Below, one piece after another: positions 37,805-47,335 of a DNA stretch of 64,000 nucleotides. The translations under genes and the position numbers were made by a program. The notes beneath the pieces are model-generated. The model made no database searches. It was not told where the DNA came from and saw nothing but the letters and a program-made list of their open reading frames with translations. How positions within the stretch are numbered: position 1 is the stretch's first letter; every line of letters begins with the position of its first letter. This stretch comes from Paenibacillus tundrae (GTDB taxonomy: Bacteria > Bacillota > Bacilli > Paenibacillales > Paenibacillaceae), in assembly GCF_030812775.1 (NCBI RefSeq), contig NZ_JAUSTI010000015.1:1-64000 (forward strand), read 5' to 3'.

Positions 37805-39496
37805 TTGAAGATGACAGAACAAGTGTTAGAGCATATGACCAAAGCGCAGCAACATCTTGTGAATCAATCGATGATTTATATGGATGGTCATTATGTTGAC
37901 GAAGCCAAACTCATTCAAGGGTACGAAAATACGGAAGAGCTGGACACGCGGGGGAGTGCCCACTATGCACTCGGGCTCCTTCTTCGTAACGGTGAAGGGG
38001 ATGTGCATCGTGCGGAGCAAGTGATTCAAAAGGTGCTTGCCATGCAATATGAAGCTCCAGATGAAATATATCATGGGACATTTCGTACTCGTCCAGATGT
38101 GAGTGATCCACCAAGAGGTAACTACAATTGGAAAGAGTTTGCGCCAGGAACTGCCTATTTTTTGGAGCGTACGTTCGAAAAGGTGTCAGCCAAGTTTATT
38201 GATGCATTATGGAACGAAGAATCCATACTGAATGAATCTGCAGAGCGAAAACAAGTGAAGAAACTGTTCCAATCCGCGATGGATCAGGTTTTGCCTCCAG
38301 TGTGGACAAGTTATGATCCCAATTGGCGTGAATTTATTGCCTGTGCTTTTGCAGTGATTCTCGCTGAATTCTCTCACCGATTACCGCAGCAGTTAGTTGA
38401 GCAGATGGAGTATGCGATGAAGCTGGCTGTCGCGGCTTCAGTGGATCGCTTTAAGTCGGACGTCATTCCGATGAATACGAATATTGAACTGATGCATATT
38501 TTTATCACGCATTTCTACGGACATCGGTTCAAGCATCAAGATTGGATCGCCCATTCGGCTGAGCAGGCTGAGCGTATGCTGAAAGAATTCATGGTCTATG
38601 ACAGCTTTGCTGAATTCAATTCGACCACCTATTACGGGGTGGATCTCACGGTACTCGGGATGTGGAGAACATATGGAAGTACTGCACAGTTTATTGAAAT
38701 TGGTCGTATGGTCGAAGCGGGGCTTTGGAACAATATTGCGCTGTTCTACAATGCTAATTTGGAAAATCTGTCCGGTCCCTTCGCCCGGGCTTATGATATG
38801 GAGATGACAGCACACAGTTCGGTGGGCATGTTCATCTATCTCCTATTAGGTGAAGTGTATGTACACTTGGCTGATGTTAATTGTGAAGTGGAGCATGGGC
38901 CTTTAATTGCATTAATAGGGGGAGAAGCGCCATTAGAGGTGATCCCTTATCTGAAGGAACATCAAGGAAACCGACTCGTACAGAAGCAGTTCATTGAATT
39001 ATGTGAACGCAACGAACCTACGTCGAATCGTAATCTATGTACCGCTACAGCGTGGATCGGTGAGAAGCGAATGATGGGGGCGATGTCAGGCAGCCGCAAT
39101 ACCAATGGACAGATGTTTCCCGCTACGATCCATTGGCAATCGGATCAGGGTGACCGATATGATCTGCGATTGACGCGCCGGGAGGTGGGAGAAGGCTGGA
39201 ATACACATCTCCGGGGGATCACATTTGAAGCTGATCTGACGGAAGATTCATTAATGATCGAGGTTCGTTTAGAGACAACGGATGAGATTGAAGTTTATTT
39301 TGAGATCAGGGGCCCATTCATAGAAAAGGATAACATTCAAGATCATCAGTGGAGCTTACCGGGGTTGCTATGTGCAGTGACGGCTGAAGCGCCTGCTCCA
39401 ACGGTACTTAACTATCCTGAATATACCGAGATCATCTATCGATATGTACCCGGAGTAAGTTCCAATATGATGCGATTTAAGTTGAACTTTCAATAA
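37805..39496 (+). CDS. Unrecognised protein, possible (alpha/alpha)-toroid saccharide enzyme
   Basis: 563 residues, no signal peptide or membrane segment, so cytoplasmic. The first ~380 residues are helical with aromatic-rich stretches (PGTAYFLERTF, FNSTTYYGVDLTVLGMW, YDMEMTAHSSVGMF) and the last ~160 are beta-rich, the two-part plan of toroid lyases and hydrolases such as PL8, heparinase and GH-type families. I cannot name a family and see no known catalytic signature. Its place directly behind a sugar importer (19 nt) and before an isomerase-like gene suggests breakdown of the imported saccharide. TTG 37805 is 8 nt from GGGGG; ATG 37811 is the alternative. Confidence 0.7.
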   Translation: MKMTEQVLEHMTKAQQHLVNQSMIYMDGHYVDEAKLIQGYENTEELDTRGSAHYALGLLLRNGEGDVHRAEQVIQKVLAMQYEAPDEIYHGTFRTRPDVSDPPRGNYNWKEFAPGTAYFLERTFEKVSAKFIDALWNEESILNESAERKQVKKLFQSAMDQVLPPVWTSYDPNWREFIACAFAVILAEFSHRLPQQLVEQMEYAMKLAVAASVDRFKSDVIPMNTNIELMHIFITHFYGHRFKHQDWIAHSAEQAERMLKEFMVYDSFAEFNSTTYYGVDLTVLGMWRTYGSTAQFIEIGRMVEAGLWNNIALFYNANLENLSGPFARAYDMEMTAHSSVGMFIYLLLGEVYVHLADVNCEVEHGPLIALIGGEAPLEVIPYLKEHQGNRLVQKQFIELCERNEPTSNRNLCTATAWIGEKRMMGAMSGSRNTNGQMFPATIHWQSDQGDRYDLRLTRREVGEGWNTHLRGITFEADLTEDSLMIEVRLETTDEIEVYFEIRGPFIEKDNIQDHQWSLPGLLCAVTAEAPAPTVLNYPEYTEIIYRYVPGVSSNMMRFKLNFQ

Positions 39497-39617
39497 CGAA
39501 GTATTGTAACGTGATCAACGTTCAATTAAACGTTACCTAATTGAACATGTACAGATGAAAGATGAATGTAGCGCAGTCGCACAAATGACCGAATCACATC
39601 GATATGGAGGACATGAC

Positions 39618-40583
39618 ATGTATACCGACAAACAGGAATATTCCTTCTCGACGTGCTGGAATATTAAACGTCAGACGACAGGATCAAGCATGATTCAGGA
39701 GATTAAGTCGTTAGGATTTAGACGAGTGGAATTAAACTATAATGTTACGGCTGAACTGCTGCGGACGATTGAACCTATGATTGAGCGGGGAGAGATTGGC
39801 ATCTCCAGTGTACACAATACGTTTCCTCATGTGGTTGACCCGGATTACGGTACGGATTCTGTACTGCTCGGTTTCGATGATGAGCCTCGCCGGAAACGAG
39901 CTATTGAATTATTGCTCCGTTCAGCTGAGTATGCACACCGTTATGGCGCACAGGCTGTCGTGGTTCATCCAGGGGAAGTTCCATTTGAATATAATGTGGA
40001 TGAAGAACTCAAAAAAATCTATCATGACCAGGGGAAAGACTCTCCGGCATATCAAGCTTTATGGCAGGAAATGCTGGAAAAGCGGGAAGCGGGTAGTGCG
40101 CACTATTTGAAACGAATTCAACAAAGTCTGGAAGAGGTATGCGAAATTTCTGAGCAGCGTGGATATGGAGTGAATTTTGGAATCGAGACGAGATCACGCT
40201 GTTATCAGATGCCGACCTTACAGGAGGCAGCAATCCTGATCGATAATCTGAAGGGTGCACCCCTCGGACTCTGGTACGATATTGGTCATGGCATGATGAT
40301 GGATCGCATGGGACTGTATGATAATGTACGTGAAGCTAATGCATTGATCGATAACGTCGTTGGTGTGCATATCCATGAAACGGTTGGTTTGTCGGATCAC
40401 TGGTGTCCATATGTACATAGTAACGATATGACATTCTTTGATTCATTTCTGGATATCATTGAACATTCCCCGGTAAAAGTATATGAGCTTAAATCTGCTT
40501 GCACACCGGAAGATATTGACGCAAGTCATGAGTTAATCACAAATCGTATTGCACAGCGCCAAGCAGCGCGATTCTCTGAATAA
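39618..40583 (+). CDS. Sugar phosphate isomerase/epimerase (xylose-isomerase-like TIM barrel)
   Basis: About 321 residues of the AP-endonuclease-2/xylose-isomerase-like family. Likely metal ligands are visible as His in VVVHPGEVP, Glu in NFGIETRS, Asp/His in WYDIGHG and His in VVGVHIHE; a terminal Glu in VYELKS completes the set. ATG 39618 has GGAGG 7 nt upstream. It is the last gene of the importer group and presumably converts a sugar from the same pathway; the exact substrate is not deducible. Confidence 0.82.
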   Translation: MYTDKQEYSFSTCWNIKRQTTGSSMIQEIKSLGFRRVELNYNVTAELLRTIEPMIERGEIGISSVHNTFPHVVDPDYGTDSVLLGFDDEPRRKRAIELLLRSAEYAHRYGAQAVVVHPGEVPFEYNVDEELKKIYHDQGKDSPAYQALWQEMLEKREAGSAHYLKRIQQSLEEVCEISEQRGYGVNFGIETRSRCYQMPTLQEAAILIDNLKGAPLGLWYDIGHGMMMDRMGLYDNVREANALIDNVVGVHIHETVGLSDHWCPYVHSNDMTFFDSFLDIIEHSPVKVYELKSACTPEDIDASHELITNRIAQRQAARFSE

Positions 40584-40619
40584 GAACATTCTAATAAAGC
40601 ATATGAGTATCCAAAATAA

Positions 40620-40674
40620 ATAGAGCGGTCAAAACCTTCCTTTTGTTGGACTCTTGGAGGTTCTGCCGCTCTAT
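40620..40674. terminator. Terminator between convergent genes
   Basis: Perfect 9-bp outer stem ATAGAGCGG/CCGCTCTAT enclosing a smaller imperfect stem. A T-rich tail (TTTATTTTGG) exists on the minus-strand side, so it mainly serves the minus-strand operon; it may also slow the plus-strand transcript. Confidence 0.7.
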
Positions 40675-40700
40675 TGATGTTACAGTTACAATCGCTGTGC

Positions 40701-41336
40701 TTAATTTTTGGGTGGGAGAATGATATCTCCGAGAATTCCGGCCTGATAGCCTTTCACTACCGCTCCTATTCTTGATTTGACTCCAAACTTTTGCGTAATG
40801 GAAGTGATATGATACTCCACTGTACGCGGGCTGATATTCAAATCTTGTGCAATTTCCTTGTTAGTCATCTCCATTGCAATGCGATTAAGAACTTCACGCT
40901 CTGTTGGTGTAAGGGATTCTTCCAAATTAGCAGAAAGCATTTTCTCAGGTACAAGCACATGACCCAACATGCTCTGGTGGATGGCATTTATAATTTGTCC
41001 ATATGTTGCTTGCTTTGATAGATAGGAATGAACGCCTAGATCATAAGCCTTTAATTGAAATTCGTGGTAGTTGTATCCTGAGAGTAGTATGATTTTGACG
41101 GATAAGCCGTACTGCTCCTTCAACCTTTTTGTTACTTCAAATCCGTCAAGTTGAGGCATGCGAATGTCCATCACAACGACGTCCGGTTCCAACTTCTCTA
41201 TTTCAGATAAGAAAAGCACAGGATCATTAAATGTCTTTAGCACATGTATGCCGGGTTCTCGATTTAGACGATTATTGAGACCTTCCATGACAAGAGGGTG
41301 ATCATCAAGTAATACGACAGTTATAGGTTCACTCAT
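40701..41336 (-). CDS. ComA-like response regulator (LuxR/NarL type)
   Basis: 211 residues. Receiver domain with DDHPLVMEG, phospho-Asp in VVVMDIRMP (about residue 56) and LSGYNY; C-terminal HTH LTPTEREVLNRIAMEMTNKEIA followed by SPRTVEYHITSI. The length and the DHPxVMEG and RTVEYHITSI elements resemble ComA of Bacillus, but NarL regulators in general share much of this. It overlaps the kinase gene by 8 nt. AAAGGAGC precedes the ATG. Confidence 0.85.
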   Translation of the reverse strand: MSEPITVVLLDDHPLVMEGLNNRLNREPGIHVLKTFNDPVLFLSEIEKLEPDVVVMDIRMPQLDGFEVTKRLKEQYGLSVKIILLSGYNYHEFQLKAYDLGVHSYLSKQATYGQIINAIHQSMLGHVLVPEKMLSANLEESLTPTEREVLNRIAMEMTNKEIAQDLNISPRTVEYHITSITQKFGVKSRIGAVVKGYQAGILGDIILPPKN

Positions 41337-43713
41337 TGTTGTGTAGCTCCTTTGCTCGTAAAGGCAAACAAATGTGTATCGAAGTTCCTTTACCAGGGGA
41401 AGAATGTATAGTGATTTCTCCAGAGAGATGCTGGATATTGCTGTGTATGGAAATTAAACCAAAGTGTCCTGATGTAGCTTTTGAAAAATCAAATGTGGAA
41501 TGAACATCGAAACCTAAGCCATCATCCTTGACTTGGCATATTAAATCATTATCTCTAATGTACACTTGAATGGAGCAGCGCGAAGCCTGGGAATGCTTCA
41601 TCACATTAATAATGAGTTCACGTATGGTTCGAAATACAGTGGATTTCAGAGGTTCCTGCTCCACTTCAGCAGAAAGAGTGTCACAGCTCAGTTCCAACAT
41701 GATGTCACTCTTCACTTGAAGTGTGCGAACGAGCCATTGCAGAGATTCCTGAAGCTCACTACGATCTATGATATGAGGATACAGATCATCACATAACTGT
41801 CGAATATCCTTCTGAGAAGTATATAGGCAATCTAGCCAAACGGCGGTCTGTTCCGTATTTGTCTCACCTGTATCATGGAATTCTTCCAAATCACGTGACA
41901 GAAATATTAGGTTTTGAAGTAGTTGGTCATGTAGAAAATATGAGGTCTTTATTCGTTCAGCCTGCTGGGCTTCCATTAAAATATCATTAAACTCACGATG
42001 ACGACGTATCTGTTGTTCATGGCGCGCGGTTTGACTCACACGATGTTCATAACGCTTCTGCAGATCGGAGAGAAGCCTGCTGTTCACGAGCATTCGAATT
42101 GCTTCGAGTCTACCTTGATCAATGATATCCTGTTCTTCTGCCGAAAAAAGAGTATGATTTCTTTTGTGACCAATCCCCAAATATCCAGCTATCTCTGCTC
42201 CTGGTTCCCCTGACAATTCCCAAACCTGGGCAAATCCATATTGTTGTAGTAAACCCTCAACATTCAACGTGTCGTTGTTTATATCTCCAATGGTAGCGTA
42301 TGTACCTGTACCTTCTTGAGAGAATCTATTATGATCATCTGCCCAAATAATAGCTACACCTTCAATATCCAACATTTTGTGAAACATCTCGGCAAATAGG
42401 CGAAACATATCTCGCATGCTCTGCTGCTCGGCCATACGAACGGTTAACCGTAGTTGTTGACGTTCGAGCCATTCTTTATTGAGTTTATTCTTCCTACGGG
42501 AGTAGGTTTGGCTATACTGGTAAACCCAAGTGATTAGGAGAAATAAGACAAAGAGCATGCCAATTTGAATTAATTTATCTAGCTTTGAAGCAATCACGAG
42601 TAATGCAAATACGCTTAAAGCATACATCACATGGATGATTAGACGTGGCATCACCAGCTTGAAGTCAAGCATACTTCTCTGTACAAGTACGTATGTGAAC
42701 ATCCATGATAAAGGAATGAACCCGATTAATGTATATTCAACAGGTAACAGCGGATCACCTTGCAGCAGGGTCGGAACAGCAAAACCAAAGATGAAGGGGA
42801 TCAGACTAACGATTATACCTGTCGACATAAGCAACAGCTGATTCTGCTCCTTGCGACTATAGTTTTTGCGATTAAACCATGTAATCCCGAACACAATAAT
42901 TAGCGTCATACAAAAAATGAAATTAAGTAGGTTTGTAGGGCCAGACTGTGCAATTGATGTCTTAACAATAGTCATCCCGTGATTCAGCTGAATTTCGGAC
43001 ATTAACCAACGTTTAATATATAGGAAAACTAAGCCAGCGCTGTACGTAATGGCAACGCATTTGCTAATGAACAACAGTAACCGAAAGCGATGTTGTTGGG
43101 TGCGGAATGCAAATGATAAATAAAAAGCGATCAGCCAATAAGGCAACCACGCTGCACAAAAAGCCAAGATATAATTAGATAAGGACAGCTGAGAGGTATA
43201 GATGGTGAGTATACATATCGCCATAGACAGGTTCAGAAGATAGAAGAGACGCATCACTCGTGAACCAGGCTGGCTAAACAATGCATAACTTCCAGTAAAC
43301 AAAAGCAGCAGCTCCATGGTAGATGAGAACAGAATCTTGAACAGTTCTCTAAAGCCGGGCTTCATGGAATAATGAACTGTCTGACCGAGAGGATTCTCTA
43401 CATGGATCGCAGAGGCATCACTAACAGTATAGATGTCATCCTGATTCAGCAATTTAGTTATTCCTTGTGGTTCAATAGAGACAACTATCTCACCTGATCT
43501 GATCCCTGATGAAGAAGCTACACCTTCCGGGTCTACCTCGTGTACCACCCATTGATTGGTGTGAGAGAGTTTCAGAGAAAGTCCTATATACGGATGAAGA
43601 TAAGAAGAGGTATGGAGATAAGTGGCTGTCAGCACAAAACACAATATTGTTACAAACCATAACACGCTCACTTTATGCCTTATGAATCTATGTAATGAAG
43701 AGGTTGGGCTCAT
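41329..43713 (-). CDS. ComP-like sensor histidine kinase
   Basis: 794 residues. A helix near residues 15-35 is followed by a PDZ-like extracytoplasmic segment (about 40-120; VDPEGVASSSGIRSGEIVVSIE), then about seven or eight helices (residues ~125-400), a GAF-like region, a HisKA_3 segment (FLHDQLLQNLIFLSRDL, phospho-His) and an HATPase domain (RELIINVMKHS, DDGLGF, FGLISIHSN). This layout is that of ComP, the competence-pheromone kinase. No comQ or comX precursor is visible on either side. The frame starts at ATG 43713. Confidence 0.85.
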   Translation of the reverse strand: MSPTSSLHRFIRHKVSVLWFVTILCFVLTATYLHTSSYLHPYIGLSLKLSHTNQWVVHEVDPEGVASSSGIRSGEIVVSIEPQGITKLLNQDDIYTVSDASAIHVENPLGQTVHYSMKPGFRELFKILFSSTMELLLLFTGSYALFSQPGSRVMRLFYLLNLSMAICILTIYTSQLSLSNYILAFCAAWLPYWLIAFYLSFAFRTQQHRFRLLLFISKCVAITYSAGLVFLYIKRWLMSEIQLNHGMTIVKTSIAQSGPTNLLNFIFCMTLIIVFGITWFNRKNYSRKEQNQLLLMSTGIIVSLIPFIFGFAVPTLLQGDPLLPVEYTLIGFIPLSWMFTYVLVQRSMLDFKLVMPRLIIHVMYALSVFALLVIASKLDKLIQIGMLFVLFLLITWVYQYSQTYSRRKNKLNKEWLERQQLRLTVRMAEQQSMRDMFRLFAEMFHKMLDIEGVAIIWADDHNRFSQEGTGTYATIGDINNDTLNVEGLLQQYGFAQVWELSGEPGAEIAGYLGIGHKRNHTLFSAEEQDIIDQGRLEAIRMLVNSRLLSDLQKRYEHRVSQTARHEQQIRRHREFNDILMEAQQAERIKTSYFLHDQLLQNLIFLSRDLEEFHDTGETNTEQTAVWLDCLYTSQKDIRQLCDDLYPHIIDRSELQESLQWLVRTLQVKSDIMLELSCDTLSAEVEQEPLKSTVFRTIRELIINVMKHSQASRCSIQVYIRDNDLICQVKDDGLGFDVHSTFDFSKATSGHFGLISIHSNIQHLSGEITIHSSPGKGTSIHICLPLRAKELHNNE

Positions 43714-43765
43714 TGAGAGAAATCATCCGTTCTTATAATGTAGATAGGTTATTCATAGAATATAT

Positions 43766-43801
43766 GAAAAAAGCAAGCCGTGCTGCAATGGCAAGGCTTG
43801 C
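43766..43801 (-). terminator. Terminator of the SLH serine hydrolase gene
   Basis: Minus-strand stem GCAAGCC/GGCTTGC with a 15-nt loop followed by TTTTTT. Confidence 0.8.
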
Positions 43802-43816
43802 GATTGATCACGCTCT

Positions 43817-45838
43817 TTAATGTAGCAGAGTCCCTAGCATTTTGTACATCAAAACCGAGGATTCCTGTTTCAACATGGGCTGTTTTGCTTTGTAATCGAC
43901 AGCACCGCTGCTCGATACCTTTACTTCGGGCCCATACAGACCAAGAGCGACAACGAATTGAATGCCCTCCGTTGCCCATGCATCATGTGAACCCATAAGG
44001 TTAGCCTGCTGGGATGGGGCTTCAAGTAGGAGAGATGCTGTCCTCCAGATCATTAGTGCGGCTTCCTGTCGGGTTATGGGTTGATTGGGACGGAACAAAC
44101 CATGTGGATCTCCTTGCACAATTCCAAGTTCAAGAGCCGTTTGAATATAGGTGGCATAAGGGCTTGTTGCTGTATCTTGTAGTTTTGGAGCTTGAGTGGA
44201 TAGCGTTATTCCTGTTATTCCTACAATCTGTGCGACAAATTCTCCTCGGTTTACGGGTTTCTCAGGTTCAAAGAGAGCATGATCTTGTGAGTATAGACCA
44301 ATCTGTGCCAAACGATAGATATATGGAGCATATGGATGGTCTGTGGGAACGTCTTGATAATTCTGGGCTTCAGGTAGTTTCTCAGACCAGCTATCTGGTT
44401 TGTTATAGTAGAAATAGGCAATATGGCCCGAAATATCTTTCTGAAAACCTGCGAGTGTACCGTTCTCATCACGGAACAGCATGTCCTTCACAGGTGTTAG
44501 TATGTGTATGCCATAAGCATCGGTAACTTGTAACTTGTTCTCTATTGCTGAAATATCATATAACCATGCTGGCAGTCGGATATCACGGTACAGCCCTTCG
44601 TAGGAACGGAGTGTAGCTTCAGGTACGTTGTAATCGGCATAATCGCTCTTGGTATTGGGATAATAATGTTCCATAAATGCCCGGAAGAGCGCTTCTCTAA
44701 GATCAGGACCATCACTGTTGAATACGATGAATAGTCCAGTGTGTTGGTCGGGGAGTAACCACATATTGGAATGGAAGCCAGTAAGGTCACCTGCTTTACT
44801 CACAACCTGATGTCCGTGATTATACTGTGAGTAAGTGGATTCGAAACCATAACCCGTACCTGGTATATCAGGGTGTATGGATACATTTAGGGATTGCATG
44901 GCCTGTACAGAAGATGGTTTAAGTATTTGTGACCCATGGTAAGAACCTTGGTTAAGCTGAGCAAGCATGAAATGCGCCATGTCTCGTCCCGTTGTAATTA
45001 ATCCGCCTTCAGGTGAACTACTGGGTACATTAGGGTACTGAGGCAGTTCTTTTCCTTCGGCATCATAAGGAATAGCGAGTTTATTTAACATTTCCGAAGT
45101 AAGAGAGAAACTACTATTAGACATTCCGATTGGATCGAAAATATGCTGCTGTACATAGGTCTCAAACGGAATACCAGACAGTTTTTGAACGATGTATCCT
45201 TGAAGGGTGTAAGCGTAATTGTCGTAACGGAACACTTCTCCGGGACTTCGAACAATTGCCGGTTTATTATCCTTTACAAATTGTTCAAGCGAATAAGAGT
45301 CGTTCGGTTCGCTAACCGAAGTTATGGGATCGGTGTAATCAAACCCGCTCGTATGGGTCATTAGATGTTTCAGTGTCAACGGAGTCTTCGTGTTGTTGGT
45401 AATGTTAAGATCATCTGTATATGCGCTTATATCTCGACTGAGATCTACCTTACCTCCTTCAACTAATTGCATGATGGCGGTTGCGGTGAATGTTTTGGAG
45501 ATGGAAGCTACTCGAAACAGGGTTGAGTTGGCATCGACAGGAGTGTTTTTTTCTACATTGGAATATCCGTAACCTTTATTAAGAACAACCTGATTGTTGT
45601 GAACTACGGTGACGACAGCACCTTTTAGTACGGACTGTACTTCAGGTTTCTCCATAAAATCATCCATAAATGCTTCGGTTTCTTGAGGATTGGAGGGGCC
45701 ATTCAGTGATCCGTGTTCTGCTGATACATGTGCCAAAGGTGTCAAGCTCATGGATACAACCAGCATCAAATGAACGACTTTTCGTTTCCACATGGTATTG
45801 CATTTAGAACCTTGGTTAGTTACAAAAATAGATTTCAT
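43817..45838 (-). CDS. Cell-surface beta-lactamase-family serine hydrolase with SLH domains
   Basis: 673 residues. Signal peptide (hydrophobic VVHLMLVVSMSLTPLAHVSA), a class C beta-lactamase/esterase domain (about 50-390) with catalytic SISK (SxxK), FRYDNYAYT (YxN) and a SKAGDLTGFHS element in the place of the third motif, then a beta-rich middle and three C-terminal SLH repeats (YQDVPTDHPYAPYI, LQDTATSPYATYI and a weaker third). SLH domains bind pyruvylated wall polymers, so the enzyme is held on the cell surface. AAAGGAG lies 6 nt before ATG 45838. Activity could be D-aminopeptidase, esterase or PBP4*-like. Confidence 0.88.
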   Translation of the reverse strand: MKSIFVTNQGSKCNTMWKRKVVHLMLVVSMSLTPLAHVSAEHGSLNGPSNPQETEAFMDDFMEKPEVQSVLKGAVVTVVHNNQVVLNKGYGYSNVEKNTPVDANSTLFRVASISKTFTATAIMQLVEGGKVDLSRDISAYTDDLNITNNTKTPLTLKHLMTHTSGFDYTDPITSVSEPNDSYSLEQFVKDNKPAIVRSPGEVFRYDNYAYTLQGYIVQKLSGIPFETYVQQHIFDPIGMSNSSFSLTSEMLNKLAIPYDAEGKELPQYPNVPSSSPEGGLITTGRDMAHFMLAQLNQGSYHGSQILKPSSVQAMQSLNVSIHPDIPGTGYGFESTYSQYNHGHQVVSKAGDLTGFHSNMWLLPDQHTGLFIVFNSDGPDLREALFRAFMEHYYPNTKSDYADYNVPEATLRSYEGLYRDIRLPAWLYDISAIENKLQVTDAYGIHILTPVKDMLFRDENGTLAGFQKDISGHIAYFYYNKPDSWSEKLPEAQNYQDVPTDHPYAPYIYRLAQIGLYSQDHALFEPEKPVNRGEFVAQIVGITGITLSTQAPKLQDTATSPYATYIQTALELGIVQGDPHGLFRPNQPITRQEAALMIWRTASLLLEAPSQQANLMGSHDAWATEGIQFVVALGLYGPEVKVSSSGAVDYKAKQPMLKQESSVLMYKMLGTLLH

Positions 45839-46147
45839 GAAATACTCCTTTGAGTTGAGATGTGGTTAAGCTCAATAATATTCAGCCTACATTTGTAATC
45901 TATCACTTAGACAGAATTATCGATTCCGTAGTAAGCGTGAAATATTGAGGTGCTTCCGCAATCCTTTTGCGTGATTCCGCAAAGTCATAGTTAAAATTGC
46001 ACGATGTAAAAAAAGGATAGGGTCAACACGAGCATCTAAGCTCGGCGAACCTATCCCTTTATTTTTTGTTTTGCTGCGTGAAAAAGAAGAATTAGAATTA
46101 TAGGAAGTGAAGAATCAAGGTAAGATCATCCGCATAAGGTACGAGCG
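45839..46147. other. Intergenic region with kinase terminator
   Basis: 309 nt between the SLH hydrolase start and the end of the P-loop kinase gene. It contains the kinase terminator (46009-46068). The remaining AT-rich DNA probably carries the promoter of the SLH hydrolase, but no convincing hexamers stand out. Confidence 0.5.
46009..46068 (-). terminator. Terminator of the P-loop kinase gene
   Basis: Minus-strand stem GGGATAGG/CCTATCC with a smaller inner stem (GAGC/GCTC), followed by a run of T (TTTTTTT). Confidence 0.8.
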
Positions 46148-46732
46148 TTACTCGTATATGTCTTGTTCGAGTTTTGCAAAAGCAATCCCTGGATCATCCG
46201 CCGAGTTATCAATATACGTCACGGATTTAGCGGGAAGTGGCCAGGCCACTTGTTTCCGAGCGAGGGAAGCTATAAAGGCATCCCAGTTGGCAAGCTTCCA
46301 CTCATCTAACGGAGACTGCCTTGCCATAATTCGTTCACGGTATAATGCTTCGTCCTTCAAATAAATGTAAGCTACACGTACATCAGTATCCTGAAGAGAA
46401 CGACCGATCTTGGCAAGTTCCTGTTCGATCCAATCAGGTGTATCGGTTTCTTTGGTGAAGGGACCCACTACAATGCTATCGATCCCCAGTTGCACATTAT
46501 CGAGCACAGCATCCATCGTAATACGATACCCGAGATCCCTGCAGAGCCGCTTGTATTCAGGTGAATCGCGATCGGAAGGGTCAAGCCCTTGCAGTGTCAT
46601 AATAGCTTCAGCGGCAGGCCGAAGCAGAATATCCATATCGAAGAAAGCGGCTTTATATTTACGAGACAAAGTTTTGGCAAGTGTTGTCTTGCCGCTCCCA
46701 GCCCCACCTAGGAAGAAAATAAGTTTGCTCAC
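46148..46732 (-). CDS. P-loop kinase (shikimate/gluconate kinase-like)
   Basis: 194 residues with a Walker A GGAGSGKTT near the N-terminus and a following FFDMDILL, the small-molecule kinase or AAA layout. Further Arg-rich segments (LYRERIMARQSPLDEW) would form the lid. It probably phosphorylates a small molecule, but the substrate cannot be told from the sequence. GTG 46732 is chosen since AAGGAGG lies 9-10 nt upstream and it gives a family-like MSKLIFFLGG beginning. Monocistronic, ending in a terminator. Confidence 0.8.
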   Translation of the reverse strand: MSKLIFFLGGAGSGKTTLAKTLSRKYKAAFFDMDILLRPAAEAIMTLQGLDPSDRDSPEYKRLCRDLGYRITMDAVLDNVQLGIDSIVVGPFTKETDTPDWIEQELAKIGRSLQDTDVRVAYIYLKDEALYRERIMARQSPLDEWKLANWDAFIASLARKQVAWPLPAKSVTYIDNSADDPGIAFAKLEQDIYE

Positions 46733-46999
46733 AGACGGTAGCCTCCTTGTAATCCATAACATATGTAATTAGTAGTTAGCGATTAGTTTGTTAATCGTGT
46801 CTCTGTGTTGCTGCTGATGCAGACTTGCGACCACAGACACATAGATTATTTTATCATAAAAGATGGGGTTAAAAGGATAGACAATAAAGGAAGAATTAGG
46901 TAGTATAATACCTAGATTATCTATGCATAGGTTTCCGATGTATATCATTTGGAGCTTATGTAAGAGGTGTGAATCTGGTTGGAAAGGAGGTAGAACGTA

Positions 47000-47335
47000 T
47001 TGCAGGTCAATAAACAAATGATTAAAGGAAGCACTGAAACGTTGATTTTGACATTACTTCAGGAAAAGCCGCTATATGGGTATGAGCTAATTAAGGAGCT
47101 TCACCGTCAGTCGGAGGGTGTGTTCAATCTGAAAGAGGGAACATTATATCCTATTTTGCATGCGATGGAGATTGAACGTTGGGTTGAGTCGTATTGGATG
47201 GAGGTAGAGGGCAGAAAACGTAAATATTACTCTATTCGGGATGAGGGGATTCAAGCACTGAAGAATAAGAAAGAAGAGTGGCGTCTATTCCGCCGTGCTG
47301 TGGATCAAGTTCTTGGAGAGGGGGGACTAACGTGA
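47000..47335 (+). CDS. PadR-family transcriptional regulator
   Basis: 111 residues, a winged-helix regulator of the PadR type: LQEKPLYGYELIKELHRQS, the KEGTLYPILHAMEIERWV recognition region and EGRKRKYYSI wing. TTG 47000 lies 9 nt after AAGGAGG. Its end overlaps the next gene by four bases (GTGA), which is the usual coupling of PadR regulators to HAAS-domain membrane proteins. Likely represses its own operon. Confidence 0.93.
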   Translation: MQVNKQMIKGSTETLILTLLQEKPLYGYELIKELHRQSEGVFNLKEGTLYPILHAMEIERWVESYWMEVEGRKRKYYSIRDEGIQALKNKKEEWRLFRRAVDQVLGEGGLT

